38,718 nucleotides of DNA, from the NCBI GenBank assembly GCA_042573625.1, contig JBHPCZ010000027.1, positions 1 to 38,718 on the forward strand, written 5' to 3'. The position numbers and the translations under genes are program-made. Numbering within the stretch: the stretch's first letter is position 1; the number at the start of each line of letters is the position of its first letter. Source of the DNA: JBHPCZ01 sp042573625. GTDB taxonomy: Bacteria; Desulfobacterota; Desulfobacteria; Desulfobacterales; UBA11574. A model generated the notes under the pieces. The model worked only from the letters and a program-made list of their open reading frames with translations. It had not been told where the DNA came from and ran no database searches. Of this stretch, positions 1 to 7,757 are shown piece after piece.

Positions 1-1
1 C

Positions 2-622
2 GGCCAATTTGAAAGAGCTTTGAAAGAATTTACTGAATTACTGAAAAAGGATTCTCTTCGTATTGTCGCAGCCAAAAATATCATGAGATGCCAACTGGAA
101 CTTTCTTCGACTGACGGTGTCATTTCACAGTATGAGGACTGGCGTTCCGGAGATCTTTTTTCTGCGGTTCAGTTAGAAAAACTGCGTATTTTTTCTAACG
201 GCATTCTTGCAAAAGAGGGGACTGATAAAACAATTTTAAAAGAAAAAGAGCCTGCAGCTGCCAAGGAACCTGAGATTGGCGGACTGGAATTAGAGATTGA
301 AGGGCTCGAAATGCAAGAGGAGGAAGAAGAGATTCTTGATATCAACTCCGTCGGAATAACATTGCCCAGTGGTCCCAAAAAGGGAGAGATGGTCGAGATC
401 GACGTCAGTTTCCAATCCGGAAATGTGGTCAGCCTGTTAATTTCGAGTCAAGATAATGATGTGTTAGAAGGTTTTCGGTTGGGATCCACAATAGAAGATG
501 TCCAATTTTTCTCCCCCATAGCTATGTTTAACGGCACAGGTGTTGTTGAAGGCAAGACAAAAATTGAATCAGGACCCAGGCGGGGAGATTTCAGTATAGA
601 TATCAAGGTAATCAGTACTTAG
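2..622 (+). CDS. TPR-like/acidic-linker protein, 5' truncated
   Basis: The reading frame is open to the left edge, so the gene starts upstream of the window. A TTG at 20 is the first possible start inside it, but the residues before it (GQFERAL) continue a helix typical of the end of a tetratricopeptide repeat. What remains is a short helical N-terminal part, then a very acidic linker rich in Glu (roughly residues 75-110 counted from the TTG), then a beta-rich C-terminal domain of about 85 residues that I cannot assign. It lies 40 bp upstream of the MglA-like GTPase on the same strand and is probably in its operon, which suggests a scaffold or effector role in the same signalling module. The function is not recognised. 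Confidence 0.7.
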   Translation, partial: GQFERALKEFTELLKKDSLRIVAAKNIMRCQLELSSTDGVISQYEDWRSGDLFSAVQLEKLRIFSNGILAKEGTDKTILKEKEPAAAKEPEIGGLELEIEGLEMQEEEEEILDINSVGITLPSGPKKGEMVEIDVSFQSGNVVSLLISSQDNDVLEGFRLGSTIEDVQFFSPIAMFNGTGVVEGKTKIESGPRRGDFSIDIKVIST

Positions 623-662
623 TTGTGATATATTTGCATTCATTCATTCGGGGCTGAGATAT

Positions 663-1274
663 ATGGCTATTTTAAATTTGAAAAACCGCGAGATAGAGTG
701 TAAAATTGTATACTACGGGCCGGGCAGGTGTGGGAAAACAACGAATCTTGAGTATATTTTTAAAACCTATAAAAAGCAAATCACAGGCGACATGGTTTCA
801 GTGGACACCGAGGGGGATCGAACCCTTTTTTTTGATTTTCTTCCCATGGGGATTGGAAAAATTAAAGGCTGTGATGTTAAAGTCCAGATGTACACGGTTC
901 CGGGTCAGGTTCAATACGGCTCGACAAGGAAGCTGGTCTTAAGAGGCGTAGACGGGGTGATCTTCGTTGCGGACTCGCTTGATGTCCGGCGTGAGAAAAA
1001 TATGCTTTCACTGAAAGACCTCAGTGATAATTTAAAAGAGTACGGAATAAACATCTTTAAAATCCCGCTGGTTTTGCAGTATAATAAAAGAGACCTTGCC
1101 GATGAGGGATTTTCCCTCATGTCCATTGAACAGATGGATAAAGATTTAAACAAACAGCTTAAGGCGCCCTCTTTCCCGGGCAGCGCTTTCACGGGCCAGG
1201 GCGTGGGCGCAACCTTAAAAGAATGCTTGAAGTTAACATTGAAGCATCTCCAAAGAGAAATGCAATGGGGGTAG
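663..1274 (+). CDS. MglA-like small GTPase
   Basis: This is a Ras-like GTPase of the MglA family, 203 residues, close to the usual length. The P-loop GPGRCGKT is at residues 19-26 and is followed by TN. The G3 region reads TVPGQ at 78-82, the MglA-type variant of DxxG. NKRD (G4) is at 141-144. In Myxococcus, MglA sets cell polarity and gliding or type IV pilus reversals together with the GAP MglB. No Roadblock/LC7 (MglB) gene is visible here, so the partner must be elsewhere or upstream of the window. The next gene, starting 12 bp later, is a DUF4388/cNMP-like protein followed by a PilZ protein, an association that suggests surface or motility signalling. The exact process is inference. Confidence 0.9.
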   Translation: MAILNLKNREIECKIVYYGPGRCGKTTNLEYIFKTYKKQITGDMVSVDTEGDRTLFFDFLPMGIGKIKGCDVKVQMYTVPGQVQYGSTRKLVLRGVDGVIFVADSLDVRREKNMLSLKDLSDNLKEYGINIFKIPLVLQYNKRDLADEGFSLMSIEQMDKDLNKQLKAPSFPGSAFTGQGVGATLKECLKLTLKHLQREMQWG

Positions 1275-1286
1275 TCAAAAATACCC

Positions 1287-2483
1287 ATGAGCAACACCGT
1301 TCTTACGGGCGATCTTAAGTTTCTCAATCTCGGAGAAATTATACAACTTCTGGGTACAAACTCCAGCACCGGTGTTTTGCGTCTTACCAGCAAATATACA
1401 TCGGAACCGGGCTTGGTGTATGTGGCGAAAGGCAACCCGGTGGATGCGTCAGCCGGATCTTTGGTCGGGCTTGATGCCGTCAACTCCCTTTTTGGGTGGG
1501 TAGACGGCACATTTGAATTCAACGAACAGAATGTCAACAGTGAAAATGTTATTAAAAAAAGCCGCATGGAACTCATTCTTGACGGTTTAAGTTTGTTGGA
1601 TGACGGCCAGGTCGAGGTATTGGGTCCGGTGTCGTATGACAAAGAACCTTCAGAAAAAGGGGATATTCTTCCGATTATCAGGGGGCCTCTCGTCGACTAT
1701 ATGTATGTGGTTGATGAGGAGCAGTATTATCAAGGAAGTGAGATTGCTGTTGAAGGAAAACACGGCAGTTGGGTATGGGTGGTATTGGAGGGTGTTGTGG
1801 ACATTATTAAAAAAACACCCAAGGGCCCACTTACATTACTCAGAATCGGTGAAGGCGCATTTATTGGAAGTCTTGCTTCATTTTCAATGGGAGGATATGT
1901 CCGGAGCGCTTCAGCCGTGGCGTCACAGCAACTTCAACTGGGGGTCCTTGATTCTCAACGTCTTTCCACTGAATATACACGTATGCCTTCGGCATTAAGA
2001 AGCGTGGCAATGAGTCTTGACACAAGGCTAAAAGAGGTGACCCACAGGATAGCGGAGTTCCATTCAAAAAAACACAGTTTAAAAGAGTACAAAAAAGAGT
2101 ACGTTCAAGGAAAAAAAACGATAATAAAACAGGGCAAGAAGGATGAAAGGCTGTTGTCCATCACACAGGGTGAAGCTTATGTCGTTCGCCAGATGGACAA
2201 CATCTATGTGCCGTTGGCCACCCTTCGTGAGGGGGATTATTTCGGGCACGTTTCGTTCCTTGATATTGGTCACGAACCGTATTCCGCTTCGGTATTCGGT
2301 TCAGAAAGCCTCGAGACCCGTCCAGTGGATTCCGAAAGCCTCCAGGAAGGATTTGACCAGATTTCAACCACGTTGAAAAACATTATAGAGCATACCGCAA
2401 CCAGCTTATCGGTAACCACAAAGATCGCTTGTGATTTTCATAAAAAACCCGGCCCCAAAAACAAGGAAAAGTCAAAAAGTTAA
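1287..2483 (+). CDS. DUF4388 (PATAN) protein with two cyclic-nucleotide-binding-like domains
   Basis: The first ~90 residues match the DUF4388/PATAN pattern: TGDLKFLNLGEIIQLL, then TGVLRL, then GWVDGTFEF. DUF4388 domains occur in bacterial signalling proteins of the MglA/Frz and two-component kind. Residues ~140-240 look like a cyclic-nucleotide-binding beta-roll (GSWVWVVLEG, LLRIGEGAFIGSL). A second similar roll lies near ~265-350 (GKTIIKQGK, ITQGEAYVV, LREGDYFGHVSF). The typical phosphate-binding cassette RxA motif is not obvious, so ligand binding is uncertain. The C-terminus is basic and hydrophilic. It starts 12 bp after the GTPase gene and ends 15 bp before the PilZ gene, so co-transcription is likely. 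It may be an effector reading the GTPase state, which is inference. Confidence 0.8.
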   Translation: MSNTVLTGDLKFLNLGEIIQLLGTNSSTGVLRLTSKYTSEPGLVYVAKGNPVDASAGSLVGLDAVNSLFGWVDGTFEFNEQNVNSENVIKKSRMELILDGLSLLDDGQVEVLGPVSYDKEPSEKGDILPIIRGPLVDYMYVVDEEQYYQGSEIAVEGKHGSWVWVVLEGVVDIIKKTPKGPLTLLRIGEGAFIGSLASFSMGGYVRSASAVASQQLQLGVLDSQRLSTEYTRMPSALRSVAMSLDTRLKEVTHRIAEFHSKKHSLKEYKKEYVQGKKTIIKQGKKDERLLSITQGEAYVVRQMDNIYVPLATLREGDYFGHVSFLDIGHEPYSASVFGSESLETRPVDSESLQEGFDQISTTLKNIIEHTATSLSVTTKIACDFHKKPGPKNKEKSKS

Positions 2484-2498
2484 ACCAAGGCCTATTGA

Positions 2499-2852
2499 GT
2501 GAGGACTATGACAACTAGAGAGCAAAGAAAACATGATAGAATCGCCTCCCTTAATCTCCTGAACTACATCGGTTTGGATGAAAACGATCAGGAGATGTCG
2601 CAGGGAATGGGAAGGACCCTGAACGTATCTAAATCCGGAATCCTGCTTGAGACCCATATCCCTATCGAGGAAAAAACGTTTGTGTTGCTGACCATCGGAC
2701 TGGAGGATGAACTGGTGGATATCAAGGGAGAAGTGGCACATTCCAAACCCGGTAAAGAAGGAAAGTTTGAAGCCGGAATTCGTTTTCTCGAAATCGATGA
2801 AACAGCGCATCGGGTTCTAAAAAAGTATGTTGATGCTTTTTCCGGAACGTAA
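2499..2852 (+). CDS. PilZ domain protein
   Basis: This is a 117-residue single-domain PilZ protein. It carries the two c-di-GMP contact motifs of the family: an Arg-rich RKHDR near the N-terminus and NVSKSG (N/DxSxxG) about 30 residues later, followed by GILLET. PilZ proteins bind c-di-GMP and act on motility, exopolysaccharide or transcription. The GTG at 2499 opens the longest frame. The ATG at 2508, with GAGG just upstream, is an equally good start and gives 114 residues. It is the last gene of the MglA/DUF4388 cluster, so this operon joins a small GTPase with probable second-messenger readers. Confidence 0.85.
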   Translation: MRTMTTREQRKHDRIASLNLLNYIGLDENDQEMSQGMGRTLNVSKSGILLETHIPIEEKTFVLLTIGLEDELVDIKGEVAHSKPGKEGKFEAGIRFLEIDETAHRVLKKYVDAFSGT

Positions 2853-2906
2853 TAATCTCCTTGATAAACAGAGAAGAAGATACGATTTTTATACCGGTGT
2901 AGCTCA

Positions 2907-3818
2907 GTGAACAAGACCGTATTTCAAACTGAATTTCCAGAATTGAGCCTGATTAAAAGGGGTAAGGTAAGAGACATCTACGATCTGGGCGACACTCTTT
3001 TAATGGTCGCCACGGATCGGCTTTCGGCCTTTGATGTTGTCATGCCGGATCCCATACCCGAAAAAGGTAAAATCCTGACCCAGATTTCCCTCTTTTGGTT
3101 TGATATTCTGAAACCGCTGGTGCCCAACCATGTCATTTCCAGTAATGTGGACAGTTATCCGCCCTCTTGCAAGCCCTATGCTGAAACCCTTCGCGGCAGA
3201 AGCATGATTGTCAGAAAAGCAGCGCCGCTCCCCATCGAATGTGTTGTCAGAGGCTATATATCGGGGTCGGGATGGAAGTCTTATCTGGAATCCGGCAGCG
3301 TCTGTGGCATAAAACTGCCTGAAGGCCTCAAAGAATCCGACAAACTTCCGGAACCTGTCTTTACCCCTTCTACCAAAGAAGAATTGGGCAATCATGACAT
3401 CAACATTGATTTTAAAGAGGCTGCAAAACGAGTTGGGAAAACCCTTGCTGAAAAAGTAAAAAGCCTCAGCCTTGCTATTTATGAAAAAGGCGCCCGGATC
3501 GCTGATGCTCGGGGTATAATCATCGCGGACACCAAGTTTGAATTTGGACTTGCGGATAACGATATTATCCTTATCGATGAGGTATTGACCCCCGATTCAT
3601 CAAGGTTCTGGCCAAAAGCATCTTACACGCCCGGCGGTCCGCAAGCAAGTTTCGATAAACAGTATGTCAGAGACTATCTGATTTCATTAAACTGGAGCAA
3701 AACCCCCCCGGCGCCTTCCCTTCCAAAGGATGTCATCAGCAATACATGCGAAAAATATCTGGAGGCGTTCAAACAACTTACCGGCACAAGTCATGCGTTA
3801 CACGGAAAAAGTCCTTGA
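2907..3818 (+). CDS. purC: Phosphoribosylaminoimidazole-succinocarboxamide synthase
   Basis: SAICAR synthase of purine biosynthesis joins CAIR and L-aspartate using ATP. The 303-residue length fits the longer bacterial/yeast-like class. Recognisable segments are KRGKVRDIYDLGD near the N-terminus, PIECVVRGYISGSGWKSY in the middle (family signature 1), and LIDEVLTPDSSRFW (signature 2). The start is a GTG at 2907 without a strong ribosome binding site. The 3' end overlaps the ParB-like gene. No other purine gene is adjacent. Confidence 0.95.
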   Translation: MNKTVFQTEFPELSLIKRGKVRDIYDLGDTLLMVATDRLSAFDVVMPDPIPEKGKILTQISLFWFDILKPLVPNHVISSNVDSYPPSCKPYAETLRGRSMIVRKAAPLPIECVVRGYISGSGWKSYLESGSVCGIKLPEGLKESDKLPEPVFTPSTKEELGNHDINIDFKEAAKRVGKTLAEKVKSLSLAIYEKGARIADARGIIIADTKFEFGLADNDIILIDEVLTPDSSRFWPKASYTPGGPQASFDKQYVRDYLISLNWSKTPPAPSLPKDVISNTCEKYLEAFKQLTGTSHALHGKSP

Positions 3819-4755
3819 GCTTGCCGCTATCGATGCAGGGGATGACACCTTTCGTATCACCACCAACACCCGCATCAACGATCTGGTTGATTCCTTTCAC
3901 AATATGGGGCTAATGATTCCCCCGGTTCTCCTTGAAAAGAATTCACAATATACCATCGTGTGTGGTTTTCGCCGGGTTGCAGCCTGTCGATCCCTGCAAT
4001 GGCCTGATATTCGAGCAAGGGTCTTGGAATCCGAAACCACACCGCTTGAATGCGCTAAGTTTGCCATCACAGATAATGCTTTCCAAAGGCCGTTGAATCT
4101 GATTGAAAAATCCAGATCCTATTCTATTCTCTCCAGGTTTTATCCGGATACGAAAAGCCTTGCTCAAGCTGCGTCGTCGCTGGGTTTAAATGATAGTATT
4201 TCCGCAATCGAAAAGGTTAAACAGATATGCCGGTTTTCAGGATCCATTCAAAACGGTGTCCTTTTCAGCACTATTTCACTGACCATTGCTTTGGAACTGG
4301 GTCACCTAGACCCGGAAGCAGGAAATGGTTTTGCTGATCTTTTCTCGGATCTCAGATTGAGCCTGAATAAACAAAAAGAAATACTGACCCGGGTCAAGGA
4401 AATATCGCTTCGTGAAAACATTTCGATTTTGGACGTATTTAAAAACAGTGATTTTCAGGCCATATTACACAATGAAAATGTTGATAGAACTCAAAAAACC
4501 CGACAAATCAGATCCTATTTGAGGCAGCGACGAATGCCGACAGTAACACGTGCTGAAAAAGGGTTTCACAAGCATTTAAATATGCTAAAGCTCGGCAAAG
4601 ATACAACACTCATTCCGCCGGACAATTTTGAAGGTACAAAATATAGCTTAAAATTCAATTTCAACAACTTAAATGATTTAAAATCCCGAAGGGAAACGCT
4701 GGATAAAGTCATCCGAAACCCCTCGCTTAAGAAAATCCTAAGCCGTACTGAATAA
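3793..4755 (+). CDS. ParB N-terminal-domain-like protein
   Basis: This 320-residue protein resembles the ParB/Srx nuclease-like fold. It has a short substrate strand (TRINDLVDSFHNMGLMIPPVLLEKN), then YTIVCGFRRVAACRSLQW, which matches the ParB box II pattern GxRRxxA, and a helical region starting PLNLIEKSRSYSIL, similar to the ParB segment before the HTH. The longest frame starts at 3730 and would overlap purC by 89 bp. The ATG at 3793 leaves a 26-bp overlap and starts where homology appears to begin, so I chose it. There is no parA neighbour, and it is not the usual chromosome-segregation locus. It may be a ParB-related regulator or nucleotide-binding protein of unknown role. Confidence 0.7.
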   Translation: MRYTEKVLELAAIDAGDDTFRITTNTRINDLVDSFHNMGLMIPPVLLEKNSQYTIVCGFRRVAACRSLQWPDIRARVLESETTPLECAKFAITDNAFQRPLNLIEKSRSYSILSRFYPDTKSLAQAASSLGLNDSISAIEKVKQICRFSGSIQNGVLFSTISLTIALELGHLDPEAGNGFADLFSDLRLSLNKQKEILTRVKEISLRENISILDVFKNSDFQAILHNENVDRTQKTRQIRSYLRQRRMPTVTRAEKGFHKHLNMLKLGKDTTLIPPDNFEGTKYSLKFNFNNLNDLKSRRETLDKVIRNPSLKKILSRTE

Positions 4756-4879
4756 TTTGGAAGAAAACCGGTTAAGCCCGCATTTTATCACACCTTTTCA
4801 GACTATCTTTCCAGATATCCGCACCATATGAATAGCCGCTAAAAATCTGGAATACTATATAAAATATGAATATATTTAC

Positions 4880-4908
4880 TTGACTAAATCAAAAGTACCA
4901 TCTATATA
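4880..4908 (+). promoter_or_regulatory. Sigma70-like promoter and possible operator of the tetR gene
   Basis: TTGACT at 4880-4885 is followed after 17 bp by TATATA at 4903-4908, about 35 bp before the TetR start. The -35 lies inside an imperfect palindrome, TTGACTAAATCAA (4880-4892), with TTGA/TCAA arms. An autoregulating TetR dimer could bind there. The surrounding 80 bp are strongly AT-rich. Confidence 0.55.
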
Positions 4909-4941
4909 GATTTTAATAAAATAAATCCGGTTCATTTAATT

Positions 4942-5607
4942 ATGGGGATACAGGAGAGAAAAGAACGAGAAAGGGGGAGAAGACGGCAGCAGATCATGAT
5001 TGCCGCCACCAGAGTTTTTTCCGAAAAAGCCTTTAGCAAAGCCACAATGGAAGATATTGCCAAGGAGGCAGAACTCAGCCCGGGCACACTCTACCTCTAT
5101 TTTAAAAATAAAGACGAACTTTTCGCCTCCCTATCCCTCAGAATCCTCCATTATATGAATATTCGATTGCAACACGTCACCAAAGAAAAGGACAAATCAC
5201 CTGATCAGAAAATAGAAGCACTGAAAGAGGCTTTATACGATGTTTATGAGTTTGACCCCACGGTCCTTATTAACATGTTTCATCTTCAATCCAGTGAAAC
5301 CCTGAAAAATTTATCGCCTCATCTGCTTTCAGATATTAAGGAACTGTCCCGCAGTTCGTTCGGCTCGATGGCTGAAATATTCAAAGAAGGTATCCATCAA
5401 GGTGATTTTATAGACAGACATCCCAATGCGCTGGCCGACATTGTATGGGCGCTTTTTTCGGGTGTCGTTCTCTGGGAGGAAAGCAAACGGATCATCGATC
5501 ATGAGAAAGATTTTCTGAAGCCAACCCTTGAAATCGCATTTGAAATATTCGGCCGCGGGATAAAAAAACACACTGATTCTGACACTGCCACGGAAATGAC
5601 GAATTGA
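4942..5607 (+). CDS. TetR/AcrR family transcriptional regulator
   Basis: This 221-residue protein has the TetR N-terminal HTH: RRRQQIMIAATRVFSEKAF, then TMEDIAKEAELSPGTLYLYFKNKDELF (about residues 15-65). The rest is the all-helical ligand-binding domain, with no ligand identifiable. It is preceded by a good promoter with an overlapping TTGA-N5-TCAA palindrome, which suggests autoregulation. The next gene, 518 bp downstream on the same strand, encodes an OFA transporter. The long gap means a regulatory link is possible but unproven. Confidence 0.88.
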   Translation: MGIQERKERERGRRRQQIMIAATRVFSEKAFSKATMEDIAKEAELSPGTLYLYFKNKDELFASLSLRILHYMNIRLQHVTKEKDKSPDQKIEALKEALYDVYEFDPTVLINMFHLQSSETLKNLSPHLLSDIKELSRSSFGSMAEIFKEGIHQGDFIDRHPNALADIVWALFSGVVLWEESKRIIDHEKDFLKPTLEIAFEIFGRGIKKHTDSDTATEMTN

Positions 5608-6125
5608 AATGATCCTTGAATGGTGCTTACACTTTGTTTGTATTGGTATGGTAGAGGTGCAGGGAGCGTACATTTATTAATCATCAACTGTGAAAGGAGG
5701 TGATAGCAGGGTATTTCGTATGAATGAGGTGGGAGATGGCTCGAAACTATCGGCTGCTTGGTTGGTATTGTTCCCTTACCAATGTTTTTCTCATCTCCAT
5801 ATGGACTCTTGCTTGAAACATTAATATCAGTCGACGATAGAATAGGGACTTTTTCCCGTATCTGTGAGTCGCTGATAATCAACACCAAGAGGGGGGTGGT
5901 AACCGGCTAAAATATATCGTTTTATCTATTCTTCGTCGAGTATATATCTGTTTTGAGTAAAATGTTTTGGTCATCGGAGATTTTGAATTTCATTCTGCAC
6001 GCCAAGGTTCCATCATGTGGAGCAATCAGAAACTCCACTTGAGGGCCGGAAATCGAGTCTCCTGTAATATATTGCAATTTTTCTAACTTCAATTTTTTAC
6101 TAACTTCAATTAAGGAGGTGTGCTT
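5608..6125 (+). other. 518-bp intergenic region before the OFA transporter
   Basis: I see no convincing gene. Near 5693-5704 there is a near-perfect Shine-Dalgarno (AAAGGAGGTGAT), but the next ATG, at 5720, is about 16 nt away and opens only a 34-codon frame. A hairpin of GTGGAG and CTCCAC arms lies near 6018-6038. A weak promoter-like pair, TTGAGG (6039) and TGTAAT (6063), precedes a 17-bp tandem repeat, listed separately, and the transporter ribosome binding site. The length suggests a regulated 5' region. Confidence 0.4.
6078..6111 (+). repeat. 17-bp tandem direct repeat upstream of the OFA transporter
   Basis: Positions 6078-6094 and 6095-6111 are head-to-tail copies of a 17-bp unit with one mismatch. 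Both contain CTAACTTCAATT. The second copy ends directly at the AAGGAGG ribosome binding site (6112-6118). It could be a regulator-binding array or a recent slippage duplication. Confidence 0.75.
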
Positions 6126-7409
6126 ATGGCACTATTTAACCCTTATGCAAAGGGGTTTAATCAGCCGGTGGATGCATTACCCGGAAGAGCATGGGCTGTC
6201 ATCTTAGCCGGAACGACCATCAACCTCTGTCTGGGCTGCCTGTACGCCTGGTCCGTCTGGCTCAAATATCTCACAGACGATGTTTATATGAAGGCCCACG
6301 GATGGGCCGGAGCCCTTACCGCGGAACAGGCCTCTAATCCAAAATCAATGTGTATCCTCATCTTTGCTTTGCTCATGATTCCCGGCGGAAAGATCCAGGA
6401 TAAATACGGACCCTGTGTGGCCGGGACCTTGTCTGCCGTCTGTATGGGGATAGGCATGATGATCGCAGGTATGGGCCACTCCTATGCCGGAATCCTGTGG
6501 GGATTCGGCGTCGGCGGCGGAGTCGCCATGGGCATTGGTTATGCTGCCCCGGTTCCGGCAACACGAAGATGGGTCGGACCCCACCAGATCGGCGTCATGA
6601 TCGGCCTCACGGTAGCCGGCTACGGCGGCGCGGCCTTCTATGTTGCTCCGCTCATCAAGTGGCTGATTGTATCCTATAGCCTCTCGGCGTCATTCCTGGT
6701 ACTGGGTGTTGCCTATCTGATCGTCATCGCCATCGCGGCAAACATACTGGCATGGCCGGAAGAGGGATATGTAGGGCCCCAACCGCCCCAGACGGAAGCT
6801 GCAAAGAAGGCGGCGGCATCTGTGGTGGACTGGACCGCCGGAGAAATGCTCGGAACCTGGCAGTTCTACGCTCTGGTCGCCATGTTCTGCCTGAACACCC
6901 AGTCAGGATTGCTGATCATCGGCCATGCGGCCAAGATCGTCAAGCCCTTCCTGGAAAGCGGGTTTATCCTGGTGGCTGCCGGCGGTTTTGTGAACGCTGC
7001 GGGCCGGGTCGGAACCGGCAAGTACTCGGACATCATCGGCAGGGACAAGGCTTACATACTCAATGCCGGTGTTGCAGCCCTGATCTTTTTTGCGCTGCCG
7101 GCCATGATCGCAGCCAAATCGCTGTTCATGACCTTTGCAGCCTGTATGATCGGCTACTGGGCCTACGGCGGCGGTCTTGCCCTGATGCCTTCTTACACAG
7201 CTGACTTTTACGGCCCCAAGAACCTGGGCTTCAATTACGGCCTCGTGTTCATCGGCTGGGGGCTGGGCGCGTTCATGCCCAAGCTGGCCGGAAAAATTCG
7301 GGACGCAACCGGATCTTACGACATGGCATTCTATATCGGGGGCGGACTGCTCATCCTGGCTTGTGTTATTGCCTTGATCACCAAGAAGCCTCGAAAGGCA
7401 GGCGCGTAA
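6126..7409 (+). CDS. OFA-family MFS transporter (oxalate/formate antiporter-like)
   Basis: This is a 427-residue polytopic membrane protein of the major facilitator superfamily. The N-terminus (AGTTINLCLGCLYAWSVW) is characteristic of the OFA group, which includes OxlT and many carboxylate carriers. Further MFS features are the loop PGGKIQDKYGP between early helices, the Gly-rich GFGVGGGVAMGIGYAAPVPATRRW, and a central loop GRVGTGKYSDIIGRD. About 12 hydrophobic segments are visible. The ATG at 6126 with AAGGAGG seven bases upstream is a better start than the GTG at 6120. GC content is higher than in the neighbours. The substrate cannot be told from sequence; monocarboxylates are likely in this lineage. 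A strong terminator follows. Confidence 0.88.
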   Translation: MALFNPYAKGFNQPVDALPGRAWAVILAGTTINLCLGCLYAWSVWLKYLTDDVYMKAHGWAGALTAEQASNPKSMCILIFALLMIPGGKIQDKYGPCVAGTLSAVCMGIGMMIAGMGHSYAGILWGFGVGGGVAMGIGYAAPVPATRRWVGPHQIGVMIGLTVAGYGGAAFYVAPLIKWLIVSYSLSASFLVLGVAYLIVIAIAANILAWPEEGYVGPQPPQTEAAKKAAASVVDWTAGEMLGTWQFYALVAMFCLNTQSGLLIIGHAAKIVKPFLESGFILVAAGGFVNAAGRVGTGKYSDIIGRDKAYILNAGVAALIFFALPAMIAAKSLFMTFAACMIGYWAYGGGLALMPSYTADFYGPKNLGFNYGLVFIGWGLGAFMPKLAGKIRDATGSYDMAFYIGGGLLILACVIALITKKPRKAGA

Positions 7410-7435
7410 CGTCCGATAGTTTAATCCATTAACCC

Positions 7436-7480
7436 AAAAGGCGGAAAGGGTTGTTTGAAAAACCCTTCCCGCCTTTTTTT
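7436..7480 (+). terminator. Rho-independent terminator of the OFA transporter
   Basis: A 17-bp stem with one mismatch (AAAAGGCGGAAAGGGTT at 7436-7452 against the AACCCTTCCCGCCTTTT arm) has an 8-nt loop and ends in a T-run, 27 bp after the stop codon. Confidence 0.9.
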
Positions 7481-7757
7481 ATTTATACGTAAAAACCGGG
7501 TCCTCTGGGCTAGGTCAGAAGCAGTTTGCTCTGCCTGAAGAAACGTCAAAAGAGTTTGAAGTGAAGTGAGTTCTCTTCCCGCATAGCGGGAGGCATCAGG
7601 AAGCCCCCACGATGGGGGCATCGCCCCCGGCCTTGAAAACAGTCACTATTTTACAAGTTCCCGAATATCCAATATCCAACAAGGAATGCCGAATGATGAA
7701 GTCTTTTCGGCATTTGTAATTGGTGATCGGTCTGGGCCCGGATTCTTTACGAATTCA
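7481..7757. other. Intergenic region with palindromic repeat motifs
   Basis: I see no gene. The region contains CCCGC/GCGGG (7578-7590) and a compact GC hairpin cluster in which GGGGGC (7614-7619) can pair with either flanking GCCCCC (7603-7608 or 7623-7628). Around 7663-7700 there is a stretch with internal repetition (AATATCC twice, then CAACAAGGAATGCCGAATG). It resembles short dispersed intergenic repeats that I recall from Desulfobacterota genomes. That recollection is unverified. Confidence 0.4.

Noticed and set aside
911..1642. A 243-codon minus-strand frame opposite mglA and the DUF4388 gene.
   Set aside because: It mirrors two well-supported genes on the + strand, has Ser/Leu/Arg-rich low-complexity composition and no ribosome binding site.
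2896..2909. GGTGTAGCTCAGTG resembles the 5' end of a tRNA (D-arm start).
   Set aside because: No anticodon or T-arm sequence follows; the stretch is the start region of purC and continues directly as coding sequence.
3793..4755. A chromosome-partitioning parAB locus.
   Set aside because: Only a ParB-like protein is present, with no ParA ATPase, parS-like repeats or gidA/gidB neighbours.
5693..5824. A strong Shine-Dalgarno followed by a 34-codon frame (ATG at 5720).
   Set aside because: The spacing of about 16 nt is too long for efficient initiation and the peptide has no recognisable feature.
7421..7621. A 66-codon minus-strand frame downstream of the OFA gene.
   Set aside because: It runs through the terminator and hairpin repeats, with no ribosome binding site.
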